Positions 22,381-34,393 of a DNA stretch of 64,000 nt are shown here, one piece after another. Position 1 is the stretch's first letter. Every line of letters begins with the position of its first letter. Source of the stretch: Combretum micranthum (lineage: Eukaryota > Streptophyta > Magnoliopsida > Myrtales > Combretaceae). Location of the stretch: the NCBI GenBank assembly GCA_024138025.1, contig JAMXBD010000633.1, positions 62,001 to 126,000 on the forward strand, written 5' to 3'. A program made the position numbers and the translations under genes. The notes below the pieces were generated by a model, which saw nothing but the letters and a program-made list of their open reading frames with translations, did not search any database and had not been told where the DNA came from.

Positions 22381-24420
22381 TGTGGAAATCACTCTTTCGT
22401 CCTTCCTTTCCTTTCTTCTTCTTTTTTTTTTAAATTTTTTTCTTTTCCACTTTTCGATTGTTGGGCTACTCGAAGGACGAATTGTCTATACCAGCTTAGT
22501 GGCAATTGTTCTCTCTCTCTCTCTTCTTTTTTTGGCCGACCCAGGTAGATGTTCACAAGTTTAAAAAAGTGAATCTATTAATTAATTAATTTATTTTTTT
22601 GCCAAACTCCTTAATTTTAATTTAAAGCATATAGGTCTGATTATTTTGTTTGCATGTAGATAACAAAGATATATTTTTAAATAGTCTATTTATTAAAAAA
22701 ATAAATATAGATAAAAAACAAATAATTTACTCATAAATAAATTTAAACAAATACAGATACAGATATAAATATAGATGAAGGGTCTGTTTGTTTTGGCTTT
22801 TTTTCGGCAGATACAAACACTTTTTTCAAACTTTTTGCTAATAAATTATTTATCAAGAAAGAGATATAGATAAAAAATTGACAGTTTTCACCAAAAGATC
22901 AAATAGAACAAATATATATAAAATTTAGATGCAAATTGGATATATTTACACATATCATTTTAAAAAAATACAGATACAGATAAAAAACAGACAATCCAAA
23001 CAGACCCATAAATACTAAACATCCAAATAGACCCATTCAACTGCAAGCCATATGATATATAATAATAGCTTTTAAAAAATTACTATTTAGAGGTTGATGA
23101 TTTTTTTTCTAACCATAGTTTCTTTTGAAATATTATAAATAAGTTTTAAATTTTGCATGAAATTAGAAATTTCAAAAAATAAATATAAATATTTATTACA
23201 ATCATATTTTGAATAATCAAATTATGTAATCATTTTACAATTAATATTTAGGTAAATTACTCGGATATCACTTGAAAAGTTTTGAAATTATACGGATCTC
23301 ACCTTCTCAAAAAATCAACAATTACCCCCTGGAGCAACTGGACCCACATATATTATTAAATGACAGTTTATTTGTCTCTCAAAATAAATAGATATTAGAA
23401 AATTATTAAAAAATATATTATATCATATTTATTTGTTGACGTTGCAATGTAATCCATTTTTTTTCTTTTTGTAAAAATCAAAACATGTTTCTTTTAATAA
23501 AAACACAATTGCAAAACAAAATCAAACCATGTTTTTTTTTTATCTTTTTGAATGAAATATATATTTTCAATTTCTTTTCATTTTTTTAAATTTTTGCATG
23601 AAACAATGTTACTGCTTGTATCCACAAATTCCAACTTCACATATGGAGATGAAGACAATGAGGCATATATTTAATCTAATTAGTTTTATTAAGAGATAAG
23701 TGTTCAACTTTAAACCTTTAAGTTCAATTTCTTTTTAATAAGCAGTGCATATGGATTGAGAATTGCTTTATGATATTTAATTATATATTTCCACTAACAA
23801 GGTTAATTGTTGGATTTTATTGCAATATTTACAATGACTTGTCATCTTATTTATTAATTTATTTTTATCTATTCTCTCAAATAAAAGAGAAAACATATAT
23901 TCTTTTTCATTTCAATTTTTCTTTTCATTATTTCATAGCCTTATCAAATAAGTGTTTATCATTTATTTCTTTTCTCTACACTAGACACAGTATGAGGAGT
24001 CTCGATTGGAAATCTATAACTATTTAGAAAGATGAAAGAAAAGGGTTCTAACTATATTTTTGTTAAGGAATCCATCTGTTTGGTTTTGTTTTCAAAAAAT
24101 AAATATGATATGATATTTTTTCAATTAATTTTCTCATACATATTTATTGTAAGAGATAAATAATATGTGGACTTAGAAAGATTAAGGGGAAGGGTAGGGG
24201 GTCAGAGTAATTTTAAAACTTTTCAAAGGGTGTCTATATAATTTACCATTAATATTAAATACAACAAAATTCTTTATATCAAACACCTTCACTAAAATAA
24301 ACTTAAAAACATTTAAAAAATTACAAATGTTTATAAATGTCTTGTAGCATTTATTAGTACTTCCAAAATCAATATTATCATTATATGAAAGCCAACATAT
24401 CAATAACATTTTAATTCTAG
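22381..24420. other. AT-rich intergenic DNA
   Basis: No gene is seen. It contains the Harbinger-type MITE at 22780-23007 and many A/T tracts. The flank at 22640-22779 has sequence phrases like those in the MITE and may be a second decayed copy. Confidence 0.5.
22780..23007. mobile_element. PIF/Harbinger (Tourist-like) MITE, copy 1
   Basis: A 228-bp element with inverted ends GGGTCTGTTTG and CAAACAGACCC. Its interior is the reverse complement of the copy at 34133-34362. The adjacent three bases (GAA, ATA) do not match, so the target duplication has decayed or an end is shifted. Confidence 0.75.
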
Positions 24421-24676
24421 CTATACAAAATATTTACAACTATCCACAAGCTTTTGCTTACCACCACCGATTCCTTTATCTTTGAAATTGTCTCTCATTG
24501 AATTGCCCAAATGCAGGGTATGCCCTGTAGCATAACTCGCAACACAATTACCTCTCTAGCAATGATGTCCTCCTCTAGTAGCCACTCCTCACCTTAAAAG
24601 AGCTAACTTGACAACATAACTATCCACACCATAAGTACACAAAATAGCTTTTTAGACAGACCACCGAAGCTGAAAC
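24421..24676 (-). other. Possible internal leader of a gypsy element
   Basis: On the minus strand this follows the LTR and primer-binding site, where the leader and gag of that element should be. No gag motif was recognised in it. Confidence 0.25.
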
Positions 24677-24688
24677 TCTCTTATACCA
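24677..24688 (-). other. Primer-binding site, initiator tRNA-Met type
   Basis: The minus strand reads TGGTATAAGAGA, matching TGGTATCAGAGC at ten of twelve positions, two bases inside the LTR end (TGACA, AG, TGG). Confidence 0.6.
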
Positions 24689-24690
24689 CT

Positions 24691-25087
24691 TGTCACGAGG
24701 CAGGAGGTTTTCCCCTCCTAGAGTGTCCATACAACGCTCGATCGTCTCTCACATTACCATTCACTTGTATTATGGATGGTGGGTCAACCTTCTTTCGTTA
24801 TTTTTATCTAGGTTCATTCCAAGTTTATCATTTTCTTAAGAAGCATCATCTTAGTGTTGCCCCAATCCTCCTCTTATTTGGAAGACTTAATTGTTCTAAC
24901 TGGATTCAACCGACTATGACCTCATTAAGACAGCAATATTAGCTCCCGACCAATTTGCTTATAGGAGGCAAAACACACCTTTAGTGTAAACCTACTCCTC
25001 AAACAAACTACATTGTTGATGTCACTTACAATGTTTCATGCCTGAATTGAACACTCCCACTTCATCCTCAAAACTCGACCCATGACA
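24691..25087 (-). repeat. Gypsy-type LTR, copy A
   Basis: On the minus strand it begins TGTCATGGGTCGAG and ends CTCGTGACA, about 397 bp, directly before a tRNA-Met primer-binding site. It aligns along its length with 29484-29875 in the same orientation (shared phrases include GGCTGG/GGTTGACCCACCATCC-like and GTGGCAAAGTC-like blocks). The TG/CA ends, PBS and second copy together support an LTR. Confidence 0.65.
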
Positions 25088-25129
25088 CAGGCTTGCAATT
25101 TGCCAAAAACTTGAAAAATTTACTTTATG

Positions 25130-26060
25130 GATTAACCTTTTAGACAACTGCATGGTGGGGACCCTTAAATCTAATTTAGGAATTTCCAAGATAGCTATTG
25201 CAACTTGAGTTACAAATTCTTACAAAGCCTCTCTAGGTTGTTGTTTCATTAGATTAAGGATGCAATGTCCTTCTCTAAAGGCTTTCTTGCCACAAAGTGC
25301 TTCATGTAGAGTTCATGAACTCCTTAAAGCATATGATGAAATCTGGTAGGATCTAGCTAAACTATGTACGAGATGCTCCTCTTAGGGTTTTTGGAAAAAC
25401 CTTGCAAATGGTAACATTGTTAAATCCATGAATTGACAACAATGTCTAAAAGTAGGTCAAGTGGTCTTCTAAATCCATGGTATCATCATAGCCATCTAGA
25501 GAGGGTTGTCTTAAATAGCTTGGACGAAGGGAGATTTGCTATGAAATGCCTTAGATGGTGATTTTTTCCTACTCTTTTTCACTTTAAAGAGCATCTTAAT
25601 GACCCTGTTAATATGATCATCACCCTATTTTCTGTAGAGGGTGTCTTAGGAGTAGGGATAGACACATGGAATGTAGCAATTTGACCTTCAGAAGCAATTA
25701 CATGTTATTCTCTAGCAAGGGCACGATTATGATGGTTTGTAAATTGTACTTTTGATCAACAACCTAACTATCTTAGCCATGGACGCCAAACTCACTCGTG
25801 CCTTTGACATGACAATATTAACACTTTAATTCATCAACATGAGCTTATAGCCTCTAGCCATGTTTCGCAGCCTCTATGCACATTCTCTATATAACTTTGT
25901 TTTGAGCCGTTAGCTCGCATCACACTCTTTCCAATTCTACAAAATGTTGTGGATCAATAACTAGGGTCATAACATTTGAAGTTACAGCTTACCCATCCAC
26001 ATTAGAGGCACAAAGATTATTGTTATTAATACATTTTAAACTCCTTGCCACTACAATAGC
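25130..26060 (-). pseudogene. Degenerate gypsy gag remnant
   Basis: The minus-strand translation, with stops and frameshifts, reads DGYDDTMDLEDHLTYF, then LSIHGFNNVTICKVFPKTLRGASRT and SFKEFMN-like text. This is the retrotransposon gag pattern of plant gypsy elements of the Tat/Athila type (YDGTxDPxDHL...AFPxTLKGxAxxWF). It ends at the LTR copy A boundary, and on this strand it lies before that LTR rather than after it. It therefore belongs either to an element whose pol was deleted, with LTR A as its 3' LTR, or to a separate element into which LTR A inserted. Confidence 0.6.
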
Positions 26061-26354
26061 AATACGTAGAAATTTTCAAGAAAATAAGAGAAGTTGGCTT
26101 TTTTATCGTTTCATATAAACGATGTTGTTGATGGTATAAAATAGAAATAGGCCACCTAAGCCAAACCTAACTCACAAATGGGTTGGGTTGCTTTGCTAGC
26201 TTAAACCCTAACCATGAACTCTATAACATAAGGCCTTACCTAAGCGAATATAACCCTCGTTCAGTCATCCTTAGCTTGTACGCCACTCAACGTCAGTCAC
26301 CCAGTCGAAATGGGCATATAGTAGTGGAATAGTAGGCCTACCCCATGTCATACA

Positions 26355-26376
26355 ATATATATATATATATATATAT
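26355..26376. repeat. AT microsatellite
   Basis: About eleven AT units. Confidence 0.9.
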
Positions 26377-26389
26377 TTGTGTTTGCGAA

Positions 26390-27051
26390 GTTGCACGATC
26401 AAGTTACATTGTAGCTTGCATCCAAATGCCAAAGGTCATTATCCAAATAGTAGGGTCGATACACATGATTAGAATGTTTTTCATCGTGGTGCAATCGGGT
26501 AGCATTTGGATGCTAGGATATGGCGTTTGGATGGTAGCATCATCCATAGACCTTAGTGTTCATGTTTGTAGGTGGTCACTAGACGCTAAGTGTTAAAAAC
26601 TAGTTGTTTAAAAGAATTTAATGCCAGGTAAAAGTGAGAAAAAATTACAATGACCAAATTTCTTGAAGGCTCTATAAATAGAGGTTGGATGATAAAATTT
26701 AAGAAGTTGGTTGAACTCAAATTTTTGCATTTAATCCACTTGTCGTCTCTCTCTCTCTCTCATGCTTAAGGTTGTCCTTTGTTCATTATTCGCTTATTTA
26801 ATTGTGAGAAAAGTTGAGTAGTGCCATTAAATTTTCCTTTTCTAATCTTTTGTAAGGCATTACTCAAGAGTTTATAAAGTGTTTTTGAAAGAGTGAAATT
26901 TACCTTAGGTTTATTATTTTGATTAGTGTAGAAAACACAACTTAAAGTGACATTGTATGAGGGTTTATTTATGGTGGTATGGTGTTGTCTTTCAGGAGCA
27001 ATTCTTTTCAATTGAATAAAGTGATTTGTGAAGTCTTTTGGTAGAGGCAAT
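26390..27051 (+). repeat. Candidate plus-strand LTR with TATA box
   Basis: A TATA box (CTATAAATAGAGG) lies at about 26671, followed by a CT run and a leader. At 27052 the sequence TTGGTATCCATAGAG begins like a tRNA-Met primer-binding site but diverges after TGGTATC. The layout suggests an old LTR; its left edge and partner were not found. Confidence 0.3.
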
Positions 27052-27168
27052 TGGTATCCATAGAGAGTAGGGGGTGGTCTAAATTCTATGTTAAATAGCA
27101 ACTTAATCCCTTCTCTCTTTAGTTATTGCAATTTACATTATATTGTTCATATATTATTCAAATCTTTA

Positions 27169-27181
27169 AATTTCACCAATT
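27169..27181. repeat. Target site duplication, left (SINE)
   Basis: AATTTCACCAATT, repeated perfectly at 27274-27286. Confidence 0.8.
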
Positions 27182-27273
27182 TTTTGGCCAATCAAAAAGA
27201 GTGATGGGGGATTCAAGCTTGGAACCTCTCACCTGAGAGATCAAGGGAGATGTAAGCTACAAGGCGATTACGG
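27182..27273 (-). mobile_element. Short tRNA-derived SINE-like insertion
   Basis: A 92-bp insertion between perfect 13-bp direct repeats. On the minus strand it begins CGTAATCGCCTTGTAGCTTA, holds an A-box-like TAGCTTACATCTC, a CTCTCAGGTGAGAG hairpin and a B-box-like AAGCTTGAATCCC, and ends GGCCAAAAA. A tRNA-like head, a short A tail and a long target duplication are the marks of a SINE or a retroposed tRNA fragment. It is shorter than most plant SINEs. Confidence 0.6.
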
Positions 27274-27286
27274 AATTTCACCAATT
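27274..27286. repeat. Target site duplication, right (SINE)
   Basis: AATTTCACCAATT, identical to 27169-27181. Confidence 0.8.
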
Positions 27287-29483
27287 AAACATTAAAATTG
27301 TAAAAAGAGATAAAATTGTTGTAAAACTCAGTTTACCACGTATTGGGTTTTACTTTATGTTTTTAATAAGTTCTAAATTTTTTACTTAATTATCTAATGT
27401 TTTCATAATGTAGATACCCACTTTTAGAATATAGAGTCTAACGATTCATTTCTTTTTTATTCCTCACATATTCCCTATCCCAATTACTAAATAGGGATTA
27501 CGTTATATTTGTACTATAATCTAATAAAGTTCATAAGATTTAATTAAGTCACTTTAGTTTTATATATGTACACACTAAAATTCATTTAAACCTTGATACT
27601 TACCCTTTTACACTAAGTAAATCTTCAATTAATATATAGGGATGAACAAGTATTGGGTGCATAGAGTTTAAAAATTTACTTGTAAGGTATATGATACCAA
27701 ATTTTATATTCGAAGCTTACTTATAAGTTATAACATCTTATACCCATCCAATACCATGTGAAAGAATACTTTATGAAACCTGTAAAATTTTCTATTTTTT
27801 CCCTCAAATTTTAAGCTTATAGCAACATATATAGTTTCATATAAAATAGAAAACTACATTATTTCCATGTACTTGCTATAAACAACTTGTGCGAAAGCAT
27901 TTAAAAAGGTAATATGATCCATATATCACAAAATTTGTTCATGCATGAAAGTTGAAATATCCTAACATCAAAAGAAAGAGTAATATGATCCATATAATAA
28001 TATTAGGAGAACGCAAAATAAAGTGATCACCTAATCACTTTTATGAAAATTTCTTAATCTAAATTTCATAGGCATTTCTATGAAAAAGACAAAAATTAAA
28101 AAGTAAAGTTATTTAGTGTAGCTTTGCTTATGCTTGTTAGTGTGAAAATTATATTAGATAAAGAACAATGATATGAGAGGTTAGAGGAAAGAAAATAGGC
28201 ACTTTATATGAGGTAGTATTTTATTTAGGGCTTTTCATAATAATGGGACTAGACTTGCTTTTTTTTTTTTTTTTTTTTGGCTTTAGGTATGTATAGTAAA
28301 AATAATAAATTGGAGTGCTTATATCTTATTTTTTAATATTATTTTATAATTTTTAACAAGGGATAAAGCATATTTTAAAACATGTATCTTTTGCATATTA
28401 AATTATAAATTCGAGGATGAGTAGGGGTATAAATACTCTATACTTCAATACTTGTACCCTAAGTAAATTTCGATAAATGTGTACCCTTATCCTTTTCTAT
28501 GGTTTCGAATATCAATCTTGACTCCACCTAGTTAAACAAGGTACAACTAGATATATTTTTTTGACAAGATTAACCAATCATCAAATATGAGTGAGTTATA
28601 TAAAGGGTTTGTATGTCGATTCATAACACAAATTTAGAAAACAAAAATAAATTTCTTGAAAAAAACCGGAAAGAAAGAAAGAAAAAAACAAAATAACTTT
28701 TAGCATATTCAGGCTAATCGAGACGTACGCTTCCTTATTAGCCGACAATTTCGAATGATAAGTTCAATGAATATGCTTACTTGCTTAGTATGTTTTTAAA
28801 ATGTACACAAATAACGCCAAATGACAGATTTTTATAATTATCATACGATGTCAATCAAGGAAAATTTATATAATCACTAAGGTCGCAGACAATTTTTAAA
28901 CTGGGAATCGACTGTCAAACCGGCGGTTTGCCTAAAATTGACAAATAAGAACATAGGCAATAAAATAATCTATTCATTCCATATAAAGAAGAATTTGTTT
29001 GGTAAAACCGTGCCAGTTGAAGCCGAAAACAATTTTTGTTTTTGGGGAAAAAGCAAACCTCACGAGTGATGTACTAAATTATATATATTTTCTCCCAAAA
29101 TTAATCTTATTTGAGGATTTTTGTTGATTTAATTTATATCAAACTTCGAAAATAATCTTGAATTTTCAAATTGCTGTATTTACACCAAAATATTAACAGC
29201 CAAATTTTTTCACTATTATACATTATCAACGAGCAAACTTTTACTTAAATATAACCCTGCAATTTTTTAAGACGGGTTTAGCATCTTGTTTGAGGGTTTT
29301 TGTTGATTTAATTTATATTTTGTTGGCCAATAAAACTAAATTAAGTAATAAGCTGGCTTAAAAGAAAAATAAAACTATATACTAACAAAAAAGAATGACT
29401 TGGTATTTTATGGGTAAACATTTTTTTCTTGATGTCATAATATTGATAGTTTTTGGAGCTAGTGTTATTTGAAGACATGTTAA
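27287..29483. other. AT-rich intergenic DNA
   Basis: No gene was supported. It contains a long T run at about 28260-28279 and the direct repeat at 29107-29322. Confidence 0.5.
29107..29322. repeat. Direct repeat, two copies about 175 bp apart
   Basis: TTTTTGTTGATTTAATTTAT plus flanking bases occurs near 29118 and again near 29297, about 30 bp each. Confidence 0.65.
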
Positions 29484-29875
29484 TATCACCCGACAGGTTC
29501 TCCACTCTTGGAGTGCCTATGCGATGCTTAACTATCCCTTATATTATCGTTTATTATTTATTTGGATGGTGAGCCAGCCTTATCTTTTATGATTTTATAG
29601 GTTTGTCACAAATTCTAAATTCTCATAATGAGTTCCTACTTGACTTTGCCACAATCCTTTGTATATTAGGAGGCTCAACTATTTCAACTGGTTTTAGCCT
29701 ACTTTGGCCTAATCAGGAGAACAACATTAGCTCTTGATTAGTTTGCTCTCGAGTGGCCAAACCCGCCTTCAAAATTAACCCACACCACAAACAATCCACG
29801 TTGTTGATGTTACTCATAACACTATACCCCCAAATTGAACATCCCCACCAAGTTTTTAACTCTCAAATCGTGACA
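29484..29875 (-). repeat. Gypsy-type LTR, copy B (probably solo)
   Basis: About 392 bp, same orientation and same family as LTR copy A at 24691-25087. On the minus strand it begins TGTCACGATTTGAG and ends GGGTGATA. No primer-binding site follows it and its 5-bp flanks (GTTAA, CTAAT) do not match, so it is either a solo LTR or a degraded partner of copy A. Confidence 0.6.
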
Positions 29876-31979
29876 CTAATATCGATAAAAATGCTTCAAA
29901 ACTACCAGTCTAGCTACAACTAAGCTTTATCTAAATTTCACTACAAAAAGAAATCTCAATACTTCATTTACTTGCAATTTTTAATTCATTTTGTCAATCT
30001 CTTCTTCTAAAGTTGGGAGAGGTGGGTTTTCTTTTCTTTTATTTTTCGTTTCTTTTTTTTGTTGTTGTTGATTTCATAGTCAAATTGTAAAAAGGTTTAC
30101 TATAAAAACCTTGCCTATATTTTTGTTTATTTGTAAACACATGATCTGTGTTAATTTTTTTAATAAATATATGACATGAGTTGCATGTAAAAATATCAAT
30201 ATTATTGAATAATATTTGAGAATACATGTTATTATCTTATTGGTCTAAAACAGTTAATTTAATAAAAATATTCCTAAATAAAATATTAAAAATTATTTTT
30301 AAACCAACAAAATTGGAAAAAGATGTGAAATTGATTTTTTAATATCGATAAGATATTGACACTTTTGAATTAAATTCATTTCACTTATGTATCAAAAACA
30401 TTAACACAGGTCCTACATGTGCAAAAGAGCTAAAAGACAAGTAAAGTTTTTATAATTAATCCTAAATTAAAATATATACATATACACATTAGTTTTTTTA
30501 TTTTACGTATATTATCTATATTATTTAAATGGGAGCAATGGTTTGGTGTCTTTTTTATTTTTAATAGTTACCCTTAAATTAAAATTCTTTTTTTTTTTAG
30601 TTTGATTAAAGTTAAAAACATATTTTTTACAATCTCCAAGATCTTTTTAATAATTTCTACTCACACCATTTTCTCTCCCACTCATTCTCTCTCTATAATC
30701 TTCACTAACTGCTTTACTTTATATGTATAATTTTTCCTCCTTAATATTCTTTCCTCTCTTTCTTTTTCAAAATAATAACTGTTATTTCAAAATAATAACC
30801 TCCTACCTCTCCGTCAGGCACTAAACTCCAATTCTAACATAATTACTCTCTCGTTCCCTTTTTCTTGTAAAAACTTACATTAGAATTTTGAATAGTAAAA
30901 TGTAATCTATTTAAATCAAAATTATACAAAACATATTTTTATTTTAAAACATATAGATATTATATGTTAAAGAATTAATGTTTTAGTTGTTTAATTGCGT
31001 AATATGAAAGATTCAATACTAATTTTATTGTATTATACTAACTGTTTTTATTAAATTTTTATTTTTTTCGCACATACAACGGAAGTGCTTTCCTCCACTA
31101 GTTTTTTTTTAAGATGGTATAATACTAAAAGGATGTTTTGTTGTATCCACATTACATACATATCATTAATGATAAATAACCTGTTATAATGAAAAAAATG
31201 GTAAATGATAAAATAAATATACTATATAGAGGATTGTTTAAAAAATATATCTTGGTAATGGTGTTTTTGCCTTTTGTTTTACTAAAGTAATAATATCTTC
31301 TTAATATTTGGATTATTGAAAAATTAATGGTTAGAAAAATATCAATGTTATAGAACTATATCTCTGAATAAAGCAAACACTTGAAAGAATCTTATTATCA
31401 TTGATTGCAAGCAAAAACCCAAAAAAAAAAAAGGGAAAAACTTAAGTTAAATTATTTTATAGACAATCTAGTTTCTTATTAAGGGAAAAAGAAGATTTCA
31501 ATGACATTCTATATTAAGTGAGTATTGTTTATTAAAAACGAATCCTTCTCATTTACAGGGGAATAGAATTCCAATTTAACAGAAAAGCAATAGAGTTATA
31601 TATAATATAATAGGTGTAAAAAATAAATCAAGTAATTAATTATTGAAATAAAATATAAAATATCTATAATTTCTATTTTATTATAGAGAAAGAATAATTA
31701 TATTGTTTATATTTTTTAGACTGATGTATTTATCATAAAATTGGAAAATAAATGATTGAATGATAATTTATGGAATTTGAATATAAATTACTATTTATCA
31801 TTTTACATAATAAATAACAATAATTTAATATAAATTATTATTTTCTTCAAGTGAATATTAAATATCCTAATAGTAGCGTTATGTAAAATAAAAAAGGAAT
31901 TAATAACAACTCATCTCAAGTGTTAACACTGTTAATATATTTTCAATTTATTTTCTTAATTTGTAAATCCTTATTTATT
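29876..31979. other. Very AT-rich intergenic DNA
   Basis: No gene, terminal repeat or RNA was recognised; mostly short A/T tracts. Confidence 0.5.
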
Positions 31980-32009
31980 TATTTGGAGAGTATCATATGC
32001 CAACAAAAG

Positions 32010-32290
32010 GCCGTTGGCATTGAGACATGTGAGCATGTTGTGCAGGCATGGGAAACAACCGATGACGTGTCGGTACACGACGGGGGTCCACCGTTTTGTG
32101 CCCGTGACTCAGATTTGCGACGCGCTTTGTGTTATAGTAAACGTCACGTGCTTGAGCTTCACATCGAAGTAATGCGTGGTGTTCAATCGCTCAGATGCGA
32201 TCGCGGTCGCGGGTGCTTCCGTCTAAAGCTGAGGTTCCTTGGTCAAGCGAATAAACGTGGTCCACGTGGTTTACGGAATTAAGAATAAGA
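32010..32290. promoter_or_regulatory. GC-rich island with ACGT motifs
   Basis: A block of about 280 bp clearly richer in G and C than its surroundings. It contains GACGTGTC (32064-32071), CACGTG (32145-32150) and the palindrome CCACGTGG (32262-32269), which are G-box/ABRE-like. A plus-strand frame is open across it but has no recognisable domain. It may be a detached promoter or a captured fragment of a host gene. No adjoining gene was found. Confidence 0.35.
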
Positions 32291-33469
32291 CGAAAAAGGT
32301 CTTGCTTTGCTTGTTTTTGATATCTAATTTTTTTTTTTCTTTTTGCCACAGATTTTTATATCTAATTACTGTGTTCCTGAATGTTCCTTTCATTTGCTCG
32401 TGTTTTGTCCAAGACTAATCTATCCTATTACAACATATTGGCACTGTTATAAAACCGCACCGAACTAGAACTGAAATCTTCGGTTCCAAATCTTAAAAAT
32501 GACAAACAGAAACTAAAACTATCTATTAAGATTTAAGTCCGGTTGTATGAAATTGATGTTTTTGGTTTCAATTTTAGAATCATAAATTTTTTTTTCGAGT
32601 AAAAAATAAACTGTTTAGGAACTAGAATCGCCGATAACGGTCTCAGTTTGATTCCCGGTTTGGAACTGAACCATACTTATACCTATATCCTTCATTAAAA
32701 CCGTCATAGAGATTTGATGTTTTGCATATAAAAAATTTAGAAAATAATGATTATTTGTGAAGGTTATATGAGAGTTTATTTTCGATAATTTTATACACGA
32801 GTAATGAATTTAATCATTTCCACTATTTATATATGACTATTACAACCGGATAAAGTTACAAACAAGTAAAGTCATTAGAAATTTATTTAAAATTTAACTG
32901 GAGCTTCATCTGTAAAATATCATACTTCTGAGTTCTATTTAAGTTTGTAAGATACCCGTAAGTTTTAAATTTAACGCATATAGTATATCATGTATAATAT
33001 ATAATTAAAACTAATAACTAATTTGTATTATATATAATCCATTTAGTTTTTATTTACCAGTTTGTTTAATATTTATTCATTTCACATATTTAACTTCATA
33101 AAGTTTAATTTTATCTAATATCTTAATGTTGCAAACAAACTAATTTTGGCCACAAGCCAAGTCACTGGTGACTTATTCCATTTAACTTTGCTCAAATTGG
33201 AATTATAAATGAATTGAACTTAAATTCAAAATAAAACTTTTGTAGATAAATAAGCTAAGCTCAAGTCCATGACTTTCCAATTTAGTAAAATTTGGCTTCA
33301 ACTCAAATTCAATTGAGCAGAGTTTGGTCACTTGAAAGCTTGACTCGGATGGAATCCACTCGGCTCATTTATGGTTGTATGATTGCAACTCCATACGATT
33401 GTATTTTGTTAAAGTGTAAATTACAACCGCACCCAATCATGTTTATTTCATGTGTATTGAACTCGAACC
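32291..33469. other. Intergenic DNA, no gene seen
   Basis: The 32450-32680 part has repeated GGAAC/CCGGTT-type phrases suggestive of an old transposon end. Nothing was identified with confidence. Confidence 0.4.
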
Positions 33470-33579
33470 CCCTAATTTATGACCAAAAAGAGGATGTGTT
33501 TACAACTTATTCTATAATTTATTGCCCTAATTTATGACGAAAAAGAGGATGTGTTTACAACTTATCCTATACTTTATTG
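33470..33579. repeat. 55-bp tandem duplication
   Basis: Two adjacent units, 33470-33524 and 33525-33579, each beginning CCCTAATTTATGAC and ending TTTATTG, differ at three positions by eye. Confidence 0.9.
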
Positions 33580-33800
33580 CCCCCTTTCATGTTTATTAAT
33601 TAATATATTTCCCAATAATTAATGGTTTTATGACTCTTTTTCTTTTTTAGTAAAAGTTTTAGTAATATCGCTAGTCAAATTTACTAAGGGATAATATATG
33701 TCACCACCTTAAACAATATGTAAAGGAATTTTAATTATTAAGATACCTTTAGGTGTAATGATCTAAAGTTTCAGAATTCTAATATTAATCATGTTTAGCG

Positions 33801-33933
33801 GTGGAACTCTCTCAAAATAAGTGACTTTTTATGAAGCAGTTGTCATCAAGGACAAAACCATACAACGTATTATACCAAATCTGACAATACTTCGTTGAGT
33901 GGAATTCTACATTACTACACATAGTATTAGAGT
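33801..33933 (+). repeat. LTR-like remnant with PBS-like end
   Basis: Contains AAGTGACTTTTTATGAAGCA and CAAGGACAAAACCATAC, phrases typical of plant gypsy LTR ends, and finishes with TAGTATTAGAGT at 33922-33933, nine of twelve matches to the tRNA-Met PBS. A related segment lies at 34394-34520. Confidence 0.4.
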
Positions 33934-34132
33934 AGTATACCAACTAGAAGTAGAGGATTTAAGTCCGACACAAAATGAAGTTCCTTAAAGTGGAGGCACC
34001 TTTGGAGCTTTTATATGAGCATCTCTAGATTCCCTATTATGTTGCTATGATTGTGAACTTGTGTAATTAAATTGATGAGAACAACAATTCTTATGTTGCA
34101 CTGTCCCTCAAATATAATATGATGAAACTTTA

Positions 34133-34362
34133 GGGTCTGTTTGGATTGTCTGTTTTTCATCTGTATCTGTATCTTTTTTAAAATGATATGTGTAAATATA
34201 TCCGATTTGCATTTAAATTTTATCTATATTTGTTCTATTTGATCTTTTGATGAGAACTGTCAACTTTTTTTATCTATATCTATTTTTTGATAAATAATTT
34301 ATTAGCAAAAAGTTTGAAAAAGTGTCTGTATCTGCCAGAAAAAAGCCAAAACAAACAGACCC
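34133..34362. mobile_element. PIF/Harbinger (Tourist-like) MITE, copy 2
   Basis: A 230-bp element with ends GGGTCTGTTTGG and CAAACAGACCC, flanked on both sides by TTA (34130-34132 and 34363-34365), the target duplication of PIF/Harbinger elements. Inverted relative to copy 1 at 22780-23007 and similar along its length. No coding capacity. Confidence 0.85.
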
Positions 34363-34393
34363 TTAATTAGAGAAACATCTTTTTGACTATTTA

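Noticed and set aside
27182..27273. tRNA gene on the minus strand
   Set aside because: A-box and B-box are degenerate, no full cloverleaf could be drawn, and the perfect flanking duplications indicate a retroposed copy.
24691..29875. LTR copies A and B as the two ends of one 5.2-kb element
   Set aside because: Copy B lacks a primer-binding site, the intervening DNA has a SINE and an unrelated plus-strand LTR-like segment, and the flanking duplications do not match. It is not excluded, only unsupported.
31920..32282. 120-codon plus-strand open frame
   Set aside because: No recognisable domain; it crosses from AT-rich into GC-rich DNA and the region looks more like a promoter block than a gene.
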